A stretch of 64,000 nucleotides of DNA from SKPS01 sp964469215 (GCA_964469215.1 CAYXYB010000014.1:10536-74535), one strand, 5' to 3'. Counted from the stretch's first letter, positions 18,125-27,761 are shown. The notes: a model not told the origin generated them from the sequence alone. Translations and numbers: made by a program.

Positions 18125-18985
18125 TCAACCGAGGTATGTTTTCAGAATCTTGCTTCTGGAAGTGTGTTTAAGTCTCCTGATTGCTTTTTCTTTTATCTGC
18201 CTAACCCTTTCACGGGTGAGGTCGAACTTTTCGCCAATCTCTTCGAGAGTCATTGGATGGTGACCGTCTAGCCCGAAATATAGCTTTACAACATCAGCTT
18301 CACGTGGTGTTAGTGTTGCAATTGCACGATTGATTTCTTTGCGAAGCGATTCATAGATAAGCCCTGTTTCGGGTGTAGGCCCCTCATTACGCATCACATC
18401 ATACATGGTGGTATCCTCATCCTGAATCATGGGAGCATCCATAGACACATGCCTTCCTGAGTTCTTTAGCGATTCCTTGACCTCGTTTTCAGGGATGTCG
18501 AGCAGGTCAGCAATTTCTTCGTGGTTCGGAGCCCTTTCGTGCTCCTGCTCAAGCTGAGCGTAGGCTTTGTTGATCTTATTTATCGAACCTATCTTGTTTA
18601 GAGGCAGCCTGACAATTCTCGACTGCTCTGCCAATGCCTGAAGAATGGATTGACGTATCCACCAGACAGCGTAGGAGATAAACTTGAATCCGCGTGTCTC
18701 ATCGAAACGCTGGGCTGCCTTTATCAGACCCAGATTCCCTTCATTGATTAGATCCGGGAGGCTGAGCCCCTGGTTTTGATACTGCTTGCTTACCGATACA
18801 ACAAAACGGAGATTTGCTTTTGTAAGCTTCTCCAATGCCTTTTGGTCCCCCTGCTTGATCCTTTGTGCCAGCTCCACCTCCTCCTCAGCAGAGATAAGCT
18901 CAACCCTGCCTATCTCCTGCAAATACTTGTCAAGCGATGCGGTTTCCCTGTTGGTAACCTGTTTGGTGATTTTTAATTGCCTCAT
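18125..18985 (-). CDS. rpoD: Primary RNA polymerase sigma factor (RpoD/SigA)
   Basis: 286 residues, the short primary-sigma form typical of Bacteroidota, lacking region 1.1. Region 1.2 starts around SLDKYLQEIG, region 2 has NLRFVVSVSKQYQNQGL and KFISYAVWWIRQSI, and region 4 has LTPREADVVKLYFGLDG and MTLEEIGEKFDLTRERVRQI. It directs housekeeping transcription and recognises -33 TTTG / -7 TAnnTTTG promoters in this phylum. It lies 95 bases downstream of pnp on the same strand. Confidence 0.95.
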   Translation of the reverse strand: MRQLKITKQVTNRETASLDKYLQEIGRVELISAEEEVELAQRIKQGDQKALEKLTKANLRFVVSVSKQYQNQGLSLPDLINEGNLGLIKAAQRFDETRGFKFISYAVWWIRQSILQALAEQSRIVRLPLNKIGSINKINKAYAQLEQEHERAPNHEEIADLLDIPENEVKESLKNSGRHVSMDAPMIQDEDTTMYDVMRNEGPTPETGLIYESLRKEINRAIATLTPREADVVKLYFGLDGHHPMTLEEIGEKFDLTRERVRQIKEKAIRRLKHTSRSKILKTYLG

Positions 18986-19080
18986 TATACCTGTTCAGAG
19001 TTGTTTTAATACAATTAGCCCTGCAATAAGGTGCAGGCAGGTGGTGTTTTACGATTACTTTTTAGTTTTGTTGCATATTA

Positions 19081-21216
19081 CTATTTTCCTGTAGGTTGAC
19101 GTGGTATCAGTGCTTTCCTCGAAAGCTTCAGTTTACCTGTTTTGTTGTCGATATCTATAAGCTTAACCTCTATTTTATCCCCTGATTTCAGAACATCTTC
19201 CACCTTTTCAATCCTACGCCAGTCAATTTCAGAAATATGAAGCAACCCCTCTTTACCAGGCATGATCTCTATAAAAGCACCGAACGGAACAATGTTTTTG
19301 ATGGTGCCATTGTACACTTCGCCAATTTCGGGTATTGCAATGATAGCTCTGATCTTCATCTTTGCAGCTTCGATACCCTCTTTATCGTCTGAGGCAATAT
19401 CAATCACGCCAAGGTCACCAACCTCTTCAATAACTATTACGGTATTGGTCTCACGTTGCATCTCCTGAATGATTTTCCCACCCGGACCGATAATAGCGCC
19501 GATGAACTCTTTCGGGATAGTGATCTTTTCAATACGCGGAACATGAGGCTTGTAGTCTTCCCTCGGTGTGTTTATTACGCTGTTCATAATCTCCAGGATA
19601 TGCATCCTGCCCTTCCTTGCCTGCTCCAATGCCTCTTTAAGAACTTCGTATGAAAGGCCGTCAACCTTTATATCCATCTGACAGGCAGTTATGCCGTCGG
19701 CAGTACCTGTAACCTTGAAGTCCATATCACCCAGGTGATCCTCATCACCCAGAATATCTGATAATACAGCAAATTCACCTGTAGTGCTGTCTGTGATAAG
19801 TCCCATTGCAATCCCGGAAACCGGTTTGGGGATCTTCACACCTGCATCCATAAGTGCAAGGCTTCCGGCACAGACAGTAGCCATGGAGGAGCTTCCGTTC
19901 GATTCCAGTATGTCAGAGACTACCCGTATAGTATAGGGATTCGATTCTCCCTGTGGTATCATCGGTTTCAGTGCCCTGAGTGCCAGGTTACCATGGCCTA
20001 TCTCACGCCTGCTGGTGAAAGAGCGTTTAACCTCCCCTGTCGAAAACCCGGGGAAGTTATAATGTAAAATGAAATTCAGCTTATCCTCGATCACTGCACC
20101 GTCTATCACCTGTTCATTCAGCTTTGTTCCCAGGGTGACCGTGGTTAACGACTGTGTCTCTCCACGGGTAAAGATTGCTGACCCGTGAGCTGCCGGCAGG
20201 TAGTCAACCTCTGCCCATATTGGCCGTATCTCATCGAGTGAACGCCCATCAAGGCGCTTCCTCTCCTTTAGAACAAATTTGCGTACTGCCTCTTTCTCGA
20301 TACTATGGAAATACCTTTTAATAACAGGCTCTTTTTCGGAGGCAATATCAGGATCAAGTGAGTCAATGAATTCCTGAAGCACCGCACTGAAACCTGCCAT
20401 ACGTTCGTGCTTCGACGGGTTACAACCGGCAGCAACTGTATATACCTTTGAAAAAAGGGTGTCATGCATCATTTGTTTTAACTCAGGGTCATTAACCTCA
20501 TGACAGTATTCCCTTTTTGTCCCGTGTCCGGGAATCATCTCCAGAAGATCGAGCTGCGCCCTGCACTGAATGCGTATTGCATCATGTGCCATTTTCAGGG
20601 CTTCAATCATATCATTCTCCGATACCTCAAGCATCTCACCCTCAACCATCATGATGTTGTCGATAGTAGCAGCAACCATAAGGTCGATGTCAGCACGTGA
20701 GATGTCGGCAAGAGGGGGATTTATTGCGAACTTTCCGTCAATCCTGGCAACCCGCACCTCTGAGATAGGACCATTGAAGGGCACATCAGAAATGGTGAGT
20801 GCCGCCGATGCTGCAAGAGCTGCAAGAGCATCAGGTGCATCCTTCTTATCGGCTGAAATCAGAGAAATTATAACCTGTGTTTCAGCATGAAAATCATCAG
20901 GAAATAAGGGCCTGAGTGCTCTGTCGACAAGGCGTGATATCAGTATCTCATATTCTGACGGCCTTGCTTCACGCTTGAAAAAACCACCCGGAAAGCGACC
21001 TGTTGCAGAATATTTTTCCTGATAATCGACCGACAAGGGCATAAAATCAACATTATCGGCTGCTGTCTGTGCAGCAACAACGGTGGCAAGCAACATGGTG
21101 TTGCCCTGCCTTACCACAACTGATCCATCTGCCTGTTTTGCCAGTTTGCCTGTTTCTATTGTGATTGGCCTCCCATCTCCAAGATCGAAGGTCTTTGCAA
21201 ATGATTTAATTTCCAT
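19081..21216 (-). CDS. pnp: Polyribonucleotide nucleotidyltransferase (PNPase)
   Basis: 711 residues, the usual length. Two RNase PH-like domains flank a helical linker: KFAKTFDLGDGRPITIETG-like start, QEKYSATGRFPGGFFKREARPS, then SFTSRREIGHGNLALRALKP in the second. They are followed by a KH domain (IPKEFIGAIIGPGGKIIQEM) and an S1 domain (GEVYNGTIKNIVPFGAFIEI). It degrades RNA phosphorolytically from the 3' end as a trimer. The rpsO-pnp order matches the widespread conserved pair; a terminator-like hairpin lies between them. Confidence 0.97.
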   Translation of the reverse strand: MEIKSFAKTFDLGDGRPITIETGKLAKQADGSVVVRQGNTMLLATVVAAQTAADNVDFMPLSVDYQEKYSATGRFPGGFFKREARPSEYEILISRLVDRALRPLFPDDFHAETQVIISLISADKKDAPDALAALAASAALTISDVPFNGPISEVRVARIDGKFAINPPLADISRADIDLMVAATIDNIMMVEGEMLEVSENDMIEALKMAHDAIRIQCRAQLDLLEMIPGHGTKREYCHEVNDPELKQMMHDTLFSKVYTVAAGCNPSKHERMAGFSAVLQEFIDSLDPDIASEKEPVIKRYFHSIEKEAVRKFVLKERKRLDGRSLDEIRPIWAEVDYLPAAHGSAIFTRGETQSLTTVTLGTKLNEQVIDGAVIEDKLNFILHYNFPGFSTGEVKRSFTSRREIGHGNLALRALKPMIPQGESNPYTIRVVSDILESNGSSSMATVCAGSLALMDAGVKIPKPVSGIAMGLITDSTTGEFAVLSDILGDEDHLGDMDFKVTGTADGITACQMDIKVDGLSYEVLKEALEQARKGRMHILEIMNSVINTPREDYKPHVPRIEKITIPKEFIGAIIGPGGKIIQEMQRETNTVIVIEEVGDLGVIDIASDDKEGIEAAKMKIRAIIAIPEIGEVYNGTIKNIVPFGAFIEIMPGKEGLLHISEIDWRRIEKVEDVLKSGDKIEVKLIDIDNKTGKLKLSRKALIPRQPTGK

Positions 21217-21260
21217 TTATTTTATCTTTTTTATAAGGAGTTATCCCCTTTGTTATCATT

Positions 21261-21300
21261 AAAAAAAAGGCAATCTTTTTTTAATTGCCTTTTTTATTTT
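21261..21300 (-). terminator. Terminator/attenuator between rpsO and pnp
   Basis: An AAAAAAGGCAAT / ATTGCCTTTTTT hairpin with T runs on both strands lies 16 bases after the rpsO stop. It may terminate rpsO transcripts partially, leaving pnp read-through or an own promoter. Confidence 0.75.
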
Positions 21301-21315
21301 TTAAAAATTTGAAGA

Positions 21316-21585
21316 CTATTTTCTCAGGCCAAGGGCCTTGATCACTGCACGATAGCGCTCGATATCATTATCCTTGAGATAATCGAGAAGCCTTCTGCGT
21401 TTACCAACAAGCTTGATAAGCGACCTCTCTGTGGCTACATCTTTCTTGTTGGCTTTAAGATGCTCTGTCAGATGCTTGATCCTGAATGAGAACATAGCTA
21501 TCTGACCTTCAGGTGAACCTGTGTCAAATTCAGATTTTCCGAACTCGTTGAAAAATTCTCTCTTCTTTTCAGCTGTTAAATACAT
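21316..21585 (-). CDS. rpsO: 30S ribosomal protein S15
   Basis: 89 residues, full length. It contains the S15 signature from FGKSEFDTGSPEGQIAMF through HLTEHLKANKKD to LVGKRRRLLDYLKDND and ALGLRK. S15 binds 16S rRNA and nucleates the platform of the small subunit. It lies upstream of pnp on the same strand. Confidence 0.97.
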   Translation of the reverse strand: MYLTAEKKREFFNEFGKSEFDTGSPEGQIAMFSFRIKHLTEHLKANKKDVATERSLIKLVGKRRRLLDYLKDNDIERYRAVIKALGLRK

Positions 21586-21764
21586 ATCTTTGACGTTTGT
21601 TTCAAGAAATTCTATCCCTAATTTTGGGTCTGCAAAAATATGAGTTTTTTTAATACAACCAGACAGAAGTTAAAATTTAAAATTACAAAAACTTTTTTGG
21701 GGATTGAATTGAAGGTTAGATGAAAAGGAAATAAATCGAAAAAGAAACCGGGAATCTAGTATCA

Positions 21765-22454
21765 ATGACAGATAAACAGGTAGTAATCAGCTTACAGGAT
21801 GCCACGGTATCCATTCAGCACATCATGGTGCTTTCGGGAGTTAATTTTTCGCTTGAGACAGGTGGATTTCAATACCTGATAGGTAAAACTGGGAGCGGGA
21901 AGAGCAGCCTCATCAAAACTCTTTATGGTGAACTTCCTTTGCAGAAGGGAAGTGGAAATATTGCCGGCTTTGACCTTGGCCGACTCCGCACCCGGCAGAT
22001 ACCCTACCTGAGGAGGAAACTGGGAATTGTTTTCCAGGATTTCCACCTTTTAATGGATCGTAATATCCGCGATAACCTGTTGTTTGTCCTGAAGGCAACC
22101 GGTTGGCGGGATAAAAATGCAATGGATAAAAGAATCGAGGAGGTTCTCGACAGTGTTGGCCTTAAGACCAAGGGATTCAAACGTCCGCATCAGGTTTCGG
22201 GCGGTGAGCAGCAACGTGTGGTTATCGCCCGTGCCCTGCTGAATGAACCCGAGATCATCCTTGCAGATGAACCTACCGGAAACCTCGACCCTCAGACCTC
22301 AGATGAGATCATGACCCTGCTTAAGGAGATAAACAGCCAGGGAAAAGCTATCCTTATGGCAACACATAACTACTCCCTGATAAAAAAATTTCCCGCGTCC
22401 ATTCTACAATGCTCCAACAGCACTGTAAGCTATATTGATGCACTGCCTGAATGA
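21765..22454 (+). CDS. FtsE-like ABC transporter ATP-binding protein
   Basis: 229 residues. Walker A GKTGSGKSS (40-48), Q-loop VFQDFHLL (89-96), signature SGGEQ (145-149), Walker B IILADEP (164-170) and a switch His in ATHN. The Q-loop FQDFHLL and overall length are those of FtsE, which with FtsX controls septal cell-wall hydrolysis. No FtsX gene is adjacent, so the partner must lie elsewhere; a LolD/MacB-type ATPase is the alternative. It stands alone, divergent from rpsO. Confidence 0.78.
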   Translation: MTDKQVVISLQDATVSIQHIMVLSGVNFSLETGGFQYLIGKTGSGKSSLIKTLYGELPLQKGSGNIAGFDLGRLRTRQIPYLRRKLGIVFQDFHLLMDRNIRDNLLFVLKATGWRDKNAMDKRIEEVLDSVGLKTKGFKRPHQVSGGEQQRVVIARALLNEPEIILADEPTGNLDPQTSDEIMTLLKEINSQGKAILMATHNYSLIKKFPASILQCSNSTVSYIDALPE

Positions 22455-22472
22455 GAGTTTTATGGCATCATT

Positions 22473-23666
22473 TTATTTCAGGAAATGGCACCGGTTTGGT
22501 TCAGGAGGGGATTGTAAGAAAATTAGTCGCCCGAAACAATCAATAACCCGGATCAGTTTCTCTGCGTTTGTTCTGTTGCAAAAATCCCTGACAAGCAATT
22601 CCCTGCGGTTGTGGATTTCATCATCAGTAAAATCTTTGCCGGCAACTTCTGACAAAAGTCGATGAAGCTCTTCCGTTGAATTCCCTGTGCTGCACAATGG
22701 CTCCAGCCCGGTGCCCTGAATCATGGTATCATTAACAACAACAAAACGACCTCTGAAAAGAGCTGCCAGAAGCTTAAGCTTAAGCCCTGTAGGCTGTGTG
22801 GTTACAAGCAGGTGCGCATGGGCATCCCTGATAAGATCCTGCATTGTCTCCGTATCGGGATTACTGATGAGCCTGACATTTGGGCAACGCTCAATTGCCC
22901 TTACGAGAAATGGAGGCGGATTCATGCCTGCAACAACCAGAGGCATCTCCCGGAATGTGTCGAACACAGGCAGAATGAGTTTTACAGCATTGTAATTTTC
23001 AGCAATGTCGAGTTTGCCGTGGTAGAGAATAAAGTCGCCCCTGCCGGGAAGCGACTCAACCTCGCCGTACTGATGGAATGCATATACACCTTCAACCTTG
23101 CTTTTACCAAACCCAGACTCAAAATATTGTTGATCAGGATGTGAAATGGCTATGATTTTCGACACCCTGCCCAGTTGCTTCTCGTACCTCTTTAAACGGC
23201 ATGCTTCGAGTGAAAAGAAAATCTTACTGGCGATATTACGCTCACCACCGGCAAGATATCTGTAGTATTCGTGCTCGATGTTGGTAGTCCTCACAAGCAC
23301 TGTTCTGTCACTCAGCAGCCTGTTCGAGAGAAATGCCGTGGAATGGATACCCTCTGCCAGTATCGGATGGTCATCTTTAAGGAGCCTCTCTTCCAGAGCT
23401 GCCGATTTCCGGCTCTCAACAATATATGGCCTCACCGACATTTGTGAAAGGAGGCCGGTTTTCCGTGGATAATAATTAACCTCCGAACAGATCTCTTCCA
23501 GTACCGGAGCCCTCTCCCTGCCATATTGAAAGCAATGGAGAATTATATCAATCCCTGCATTACGGAGAGCCTTCAGTTTGTAAAAAACATCTATTACACC
23601 TCCGTAATCTGCCGGATATGGCACATCGAATGAAATCACATGCAGCACTCTTGTGTTATCTCTCAT
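22473..23666 (-). CDS. Glycosyltransferase, GT4-like fold
   Basis: About 397 residues from the ATG at 23666, which overlaps the upstream gene's stop (TGATG). The N-terminal half has a Rossmann start and a glycine-rich PADYGGVIDVFYKLKAL loop as in GT-B enzymes. The C-terminal half has FILYHGKLDIAENYNAV and PTGLKLKLLAALFRGRFVV, a GT4-type nucleotide-sugar loop in variant form. A cytoplasmic enzyme adding a sugar to an envelope glycan is inferred. The substrate is unknown. It pairs translationally with the glycosyltransferase at 23666-24793. Confidence 0.78.
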   Translation of the reverse strand: MRDNTRVLHVISFDVPYPADYGGVIDVFYKLKALRNAGIDIILHCFQYGRERAPVLEEICSEVNYYPRKTGLLSQMSVRPYIVESRKSAALEERLLKDDHPILAEGIHSTAFLSNRLLSDRTVLVRTTNIEHEYYRYLAGGERNIASKIFFSLEACRLKRYEKQLGRVSKIIAISHPDQQYFESGFGKSKVEGVYAFHQYGEVESLPGRGDFILYHGKLDIAENYNAVKLILPVFDTFREMPLVVAGMNPPPFLVRAIERCPNVRLISNPDTETMQDLIRDAHAHLLVTTQPTGLKLKLLAALFRGRFVVVNDTMIQGTGLEPLCSTGNSTEELHRLLSEVAGKDFTDDEIHNRRELLVRDFCNRTNAEKLIRVIDCFGRLIFLQSPPEPNRCHFLK

Positions 23667-24793
23667 CACGATGATGCTTTTATTATCAGATCTGACAATT
23701 TAATTTTCTCCCTGTCCCAGTTCAGCTCCGCAGCTGCCCTTACAAGATTTTCCTTCCACTTTTTCCTTAGATCCTCATCAAACAACAACCTCTTAAACTC
23801 CTCTGCAAGAACTTCCGGCCTGTGGCTTTCAGAGATGATACCGATATCATATTTATCAATGATCTTTCTTATCTCCGGCAGGTCTGATGCCAGAACCGGG
23901 ATGCCGGCATGAATATAATCAAAAAGCTTGTTCGGTAGTGAGTATTTGTAGTTGATGTTGGTATCCTTGTCAAGAGTAATTCCGCCATCGGCCAGACGGG
24001 TATATGCCCTCAACTGCCGCATCGGCACCTTCGGGATAAAGCACACCCTGTCGTGAATGCCGGCTTTGGCAACATGATCTTTAAGAAGAGGAAGAACATC
24101 CCCGCTGCCAACAATCAGCAAAAGCACCCCTTCGACATACCGCATCGCTTCAACTGCTTCTTCAGCTCCACGCTGAATATTGATTCCGGAGCCCTGAAGT
24201 ATAAGTATCTTCCTGTCTGTTGGAAGGCCGAGATCTCCTCTTGAAAGAAATGCTTCTTCTTTTAAAGGCATTTCAGGTATGTTCCTTACAATCACAGGTG
24301 TGATACCGTATCTGTTGCTGTAAAGCCCTGCTATTGATTCATTTACCGTAATCATATACCTGAGTTGTCGCAAAGTGATCCTTTCAGTAAACCTCCATAC
24401 AGCCCTCACCAACGGACGGCGCTGTAGTTCAGGTACACCTGTAAAGTATTCGTGGGCATCATAAATCAGGGGTTTTCTTCTGATCCTGCTTACAATATAA
24501 TTGGGGAGCAAGGTATCGAGGTCGTTACTGAAGAAGAGGTCCTGTCTTTTAAATATCAACATAAAAAACAGCCTGATATTAAAACACATATAAAACAGAG
24601 GCCCCTTTTCAAACAGCAGTCGCATCCTTATTACCTTAAACGGATAATCCTTTACCGGAAGACTGTTTTTCAGGGATCTGCCAATCACGACCACTTCATA
24701 ACCAAGCTCATATAGCACACTGCATGTGCGGTAAACTCTCTGATCTGTCACCACATCATTTATTACAGATACTGTTACAAGCTTCTTTTTCAT
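23666..24793 (-). CDS. Glycosyltransferase family 4 protein
   Basis: 375 residues of GT-B fold. Visible are SRIRRKPLIYDAHEYFTGVP (about 107-126), GIHDRVCFIPKVPMRQLRAY, and a C-terminal donor site with SLPNKLFDYIHAGIPVLASD followed by IIDKYDIGI. Part of an overlapping two-gene unit with the next glycosyltransferase and 53 bases downstream of selD. Likely works on surface polysaccharide or glycolipid; sugar and acceptor cannot be told from sequence. Confidence 0.85.
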   Translation of the reverse strand: MKKKLVTVSVINDVVTDQRVYRTCSVLYELGYEVVVIGRSLKNSLPVKDYPFKVIRMRLLFEKGPLFYMCFNIRLFFMLIFKRQDLFFSNDLDTLLPNYIVSRIRRKPLIYDAHEYFTGVPELQRRPLVRAVWRFTERITLRQLRYMITVNESIAGLYSNRYGITPVIVRNIPEMPLKEEAFLSRGDLGLPTDRKILILQGSGINIQRGAEEAVEAMRYVEGVLLLIVGSGDVLPLLKDHVAKAGIHDRVCFIPKVPMRQLRAYTRLADGGITLDKDTNINYKYSLPNKLFDYIHAGIPVLASDLPEIRKIIDKYDIGIISESHRPEVLAEEFKRLLFDEDLRKKWKENLVRAAAELNWDREKIKLSDLIIKASS

Positions 24794-24846
24794 TATTGAT
24801 ATTGAATGAAATATTGCTCTCCGATTCTTCTCATCAATAAGAAATC

Positions 24847-25893
24847 CTACGGTAAAACTACAACAAATGGATCAGACTCCCTCTTTTTAATAACATTTCC
24901 GACGATTCCGGTTCCGGGATATCCAGCCTCGATCAGATCTCTTACCATCCTCTCAGCATACTCTTCTTTGCAGCATATCAGAAGGCCTCCTGAAGTCTGA
25001 GCATCTGTAACAATCATTTTATGCTCATACGACAAATTTTTGTCGAAAGCGGTTTGATGCTCAACATATTCCAGGTTACGAAAACAAGCTCCAGGGATAC
25101 ATCCCATATTCAGCAGCTCAAATGTACCATCGAAAGTACTTATTTTTTCAGCGTTTAATTTTATTGTAGTGCCTGAGGCTGTTGCCATTTTGAGAGCATG
25201 CCCTGCAAGTCCGAACCCGGTAATATCTGTTGTGCATTTAACCCCGTAATTCATCAGAAAAGGAACAGCAGCCTTGTTGAGTTGTTTCATGCTTTCCAGA
25301 ACATTCCTGTAATGTTCTGCTTTAACCTCTCCTATCCGGTTACCGGCCATTATAATACCTGCACCCAAAGGTTTGGTGAGGATAAGCACATCGCCGGGTC
25401 GGGCTTCTGCATTTGTGATGATATGTTCCGGATGAATCAGTCCTGTTACCGCAAGACCATATTTGGGGACATTGTCAACAATTGTATGTCCTCCCATGAT
25501 AACACCTCCAGCCTCCTTCACCTTGTCAATGCCGCCACGCAGGATCTCTTTCAGCACCTCCAGCGATACACCGGCAGGGAAGGCCACAATATTCAAAGCA
25601 GTAAGCACCTGCCCTCCCATGGCGTATACATCGCTCATGGCGTTGGCAGCAGCGATCTGGCCAAATTCATAAGGGTCAGAGCAAACAGGAGCAAAAAAAT
25701 CTGTTGTCTGGATCAGGGCTACAGTATCGTTGATTCTGAAAACCCCTGCATCATCATGAGTCTCTGTACCAACAAGAAGGTTAGGGTGGGGAGTGCCGGG
25801 CAATCCGCTCAAAACACGACTCAGGTCAGTTGCCGGCAGCTTGGTTGAACATCCACCATACTCAACTGTTTCCAGCAAATCGAATGAAATCAT
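24847..25893 (-). CDS. selD: Selenide, water dikinase
   Basis: 348 residues. The N-terminal YGGCSTKL carries Cys15 and Lys18 at the catalytic positions (many SelD proteins have Sec or Cys there; here it is Cys). THDDAGVFRI, TTDFFAPVCSDPYEFG and AAANAMSDVYAMGG follow, the ATP/Mg-binding core of the PurM/SelD fold. It makes selenophosphate from selenide and ATP. The start overlaps the DUF3343 gene stop by four bases, and yedF precedes both. No selA, selB, selenouridine synthase or Se-cofactor genes are in the window, so the use of selenophosphate is open. Confidence 0.95.
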   Translation of the reverse strand: MISFDLLETVEYGGCSTKLPATDLSRVLSGLPGTPHPNLLVGTETHDDAGVFRINDTVALIQTTDFFAPVCSDPYEFGQIAAANAMSDVYAMGGQVLTALNIVAFPAGVSLEVLKEILRGGIDKVKEAGGVIMGGHTIVDNVPKYGLAVTGLIHPEHIITNAEARPGDVLILTKPLGAGIIMAGNRIGEVKAEHYRNVLESMKQLNKAAVPFLMNYGVKCTTDITGFGLAGHALKMATASGTTIKLNAEKISTFDGTFELLNMGCIPGACFRNLEYVEHQTAFDKNLSYEHKMIVTDAQTSGGLLICCKEEYAERMVRDLIEAGYPGTGIVGNVIKKRESDPFVVVLP

Positions 25894-26120
25894 TTTTTAT
25901 CCCTCCTGATTATCCTGAAGTTAATATTCTCCATTGTCAATATTTCTGTTATCCTTTCAAAATCAAAGTGATCACTGCTGACACGTACAGAAACTCCGCA
26001 ATCGGATGAAATATCCTTTGGAGTGGGTATGATGTCGTGTTTAATACCGTTAGCATTAAACAGCTTCTCCGCTTTTAAAACATGGTGTGTTGAGTCGAAA
26101 ACGATGATATGGCAGATCAT
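25890..26120 (-). CDS. DUF3343-family small protein (putative Se/S carrier-like)
   Basis: 76 residues with the family pattern FDSTHHVLKAEKLF, IIPTPKDISSDCGVSV (Cys41 conserved-looking) and a short beta tail. The DUF3343 family is commonly found beside selD and yedF and has been proposed to handle selenium or sulfur; no activity is established. It overlaps selD by four bases and lies 42 bases after yedF. Confidence 0.85.
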   Translation of the reverse strand: MICHIIVFDSTHHVLKAEKLFNANGIKHDIIPTPKDISSDCGVSVRVSSDHFDFERITEILTMENINFRIIRRDKK

Positions 26121-26162
26121 GTTGTCCTTTTATTTTGCGGGATGAAACAATCCTGCCAGTGA

Positions 26163-26771
26163 TCAGGGAAACAATACTTTTGATGTGGTACTCAATAAGC
26201 TCAGAATATCATACATATTAGACACGATACCGGCTCCAAGGTGTTCCTTCTTTCTGTAGAAATCGAGGCATGTACCGCACACGAGGATTTTCACACCTTC
26301 ATTTTCGAGCCTCCTGAGCGATTCAATCACCGGTGAATCCTGCAGGGCAAGAAAGATTCCCGAGTTCAGGAATACCATTGTGCCTGGCTTATTGTCAATA
26401 TCGGGTAATGTGTTGATAAACCCCTTGATGAGCAGGTTTCCGAGTTCGTCATCACCTGTTCCGAGAGTGTTTTTCAGGAATGCAACAGTGTAATCGGAGC
26501 TTACCGGATCATTTGTACGGCAAAAGTCCTCCGCCCTTGTCTCTTCGGGAATAATCCCTGTTTTATTTACCATAAGCCTGAATGTGCTTCCATCCTGTTC
26601 CGTATGAACTTTCATGTTATGTTCATCAAGGAATCTGGTCACATTCTTTACAGATGTTTCATTATCGATAAGTATTATCAATGTTTCGTTCTCTTCAATC
26701 TCATCGAGAGCTTTTCTGGTCATAATCAGAGGAATGGGGCAAGATTTTCCTTGTGCATCAATTGTTTTCAT
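26163..26771 (-). CDS. yedF: YedF-type sulfurtransferase-like selenium metabolism protein
   Basis: 202 residues. An N-terminal TusA-like domain (1-70) has GKSCPIP with Cys11; a C-terminal DsrE-like domain (about 90-202) has NSGIFLALQDSP and LVCGTCLDFY, giving two further Cys. Such fusions sit in selD clusters and are thought to take part in selenium delivery. First gene of the yedF-DUF3343-selD unit, with a candidate promoter box 26 bases upstream. Confidence 0.88.
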   Translation of the reverse strand: MKTIDAQGKSCPIPLIMTRKALDEIEENETLIILIDNETSVKNVTRFLDEHNMKVHTEQDGSTFRLMVNKTGIIPEETRAEDFCRTNDPVSSDYTVAFLKNTLGTGDDELGNLLIKGFINTLPDIDNKPGTMVFLNSGIFLALQDSPVIESLRRLENEGVKILVCGTCLDFYRKKEHLGAGIVSNMYDILSLLSTTSKVLFP

Positions 26772-26796
26772 GTGCTTTTGGTTTTTTATGAACGGA

Positions 26797-26804
26797 CAAA
26801 AGTA
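26797..26804 (-). promoter_or_regulatory. Candidate -7 box (TACTTTTG) for the selenium cluster
   Basis: Matches TAnnTTTG, 26 bases upstream of yedF. No clear -33 element. Confidence 0.4.
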
Positions 26805-26917
26805 AGATAAATCGGGGAACTCGTTATGAGTTATGAGATATGTTGTCGTGGAATCGGGGTATCATACAACAGGGGAATCGGCAATTCATAATTCGTAACC
26901 CCGTAACTCGTAATTGA

Positions 26918-27679
26918 TTATATTTCTGTGCAGTATCTAGCAAAAAGTTCTATAGCGTATCGCTTCCGGTCGTCGAGATGATAACTGATCCTCTCTGTGA
27001 GGTAACTGTAAATCTGTTGATAAGAGAGGGCGTTGCCTGAAGAAACTCCGGCAACTGCATCATCAATATGCTCCACTCCCCAGCCAAGAGCATTGTTAAA
27101 CTCCTCCCTGAAATCATCTCCGATGTTGTCACGGGTAAGCCAGCACGCAAAGACCATGGGCAGGCCGGTAAGACTGTGCCACGCTTCCGCCAAGTCATAG
27201 GAGCACTTATACCTAGCTTTTGCACCAAATGTTTTATCACCAATAAGTAAAATGCCCTCATCCCGGACGGGATTATAACCTGTCGGATCGGTAAGGGGTA
27301 CAAAGTCCGGGGTGATCTTCCAGAGCCACCGGCAAAGGATCTTCACCAGCAGTACCGAAGTACGCGACTCGGTGTCCAGCCGGATGGTTTTAAGCTGATC
27401 AACAGAACTGCCAGACAGAAGCAAAACAGTATCAACAGCACCTTCAGCTCCAAGGCACCATCTGCAGCATAGCTTTTCAAGGTCACCACTCCTTATTGCT
27501 CCCACAGGAACCAGGGCAACATCAGCTTCACCGGAATAAAAAGCATCGGCACAACCTGCCGGAGGAAGCAGAATAAGTTCTGCTCTTTCTTTAATGCCCG
27601 GATAATGAGTTAATCCGTAAATGAAGGGTATCGTATTTGTGTATGATACCGCTGCAACCCTTATCCTGTTTGTTTCCAT
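26918..27679 (-). CDS. mqnA: Chorismate dehydratase MqnA (futalosine menaquinone pathway)
   Basis: 253 residues, close to the usual length. The start RVAAVSYTNTIPFIYGL matches the MqnA signature, followed by LLPPAGCADAFYSGEADVALVPVGA and LIGDKTFGAKA. MqnA dehydrates chorismate to 3-enolpyruvylbenzoate, the first step of the futalosine route to menaquinone. The other mqn genes are not nearby. Divergent from purB. Confidence 0.9.
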   Translation of the reverse strand: METNRIRVAAVSYTNTIPFIYGLTHYPGIKERAELILLPPAGCADAFYSGEADVALVPVGAIRSGDLEKLCCRWCLGAEGAVDTVLLLSGSSVDQLKTIRLDTESRTSVLLVKILCRWLWKITPDFVPLTDPTGYNPVRDEGILLIGDKTFGAKARYKCSYDLAEAWHSLTGLPMVFACWLTRDNIGDDFREEFNNALGWGVEHIDDAVAGVSSGNALSYQQIYSYLTERISYHLDDRKRYAIELFARYCTEI

Positions 27680-27735
27680 GGCTCAAACTTACATCTTTTA
27701 TGGATAACAGGGGCAAATGCAATCCTTAAAAATGC

Positions 27736-27743
27736 TACCTTTG
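27736..27743 (+). promoter_or_regulatory. Candidate -7 box (TACCTTTG) for purB
   Basis: A TAnnTTTG box 19 bases before the ATG at 27762. It overlaps the only upstream start candidate (27717), which favours the 27762 start. Confidence 0.5.
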
Positions 27744-27761
27744 CACCAAATAACAAAAGTC

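Noticed and set aside
18986..19080. Extra small gene between rpoD and pnp
   Set aside because: Only overlapping shadow frames occur; no start with a plausible product.
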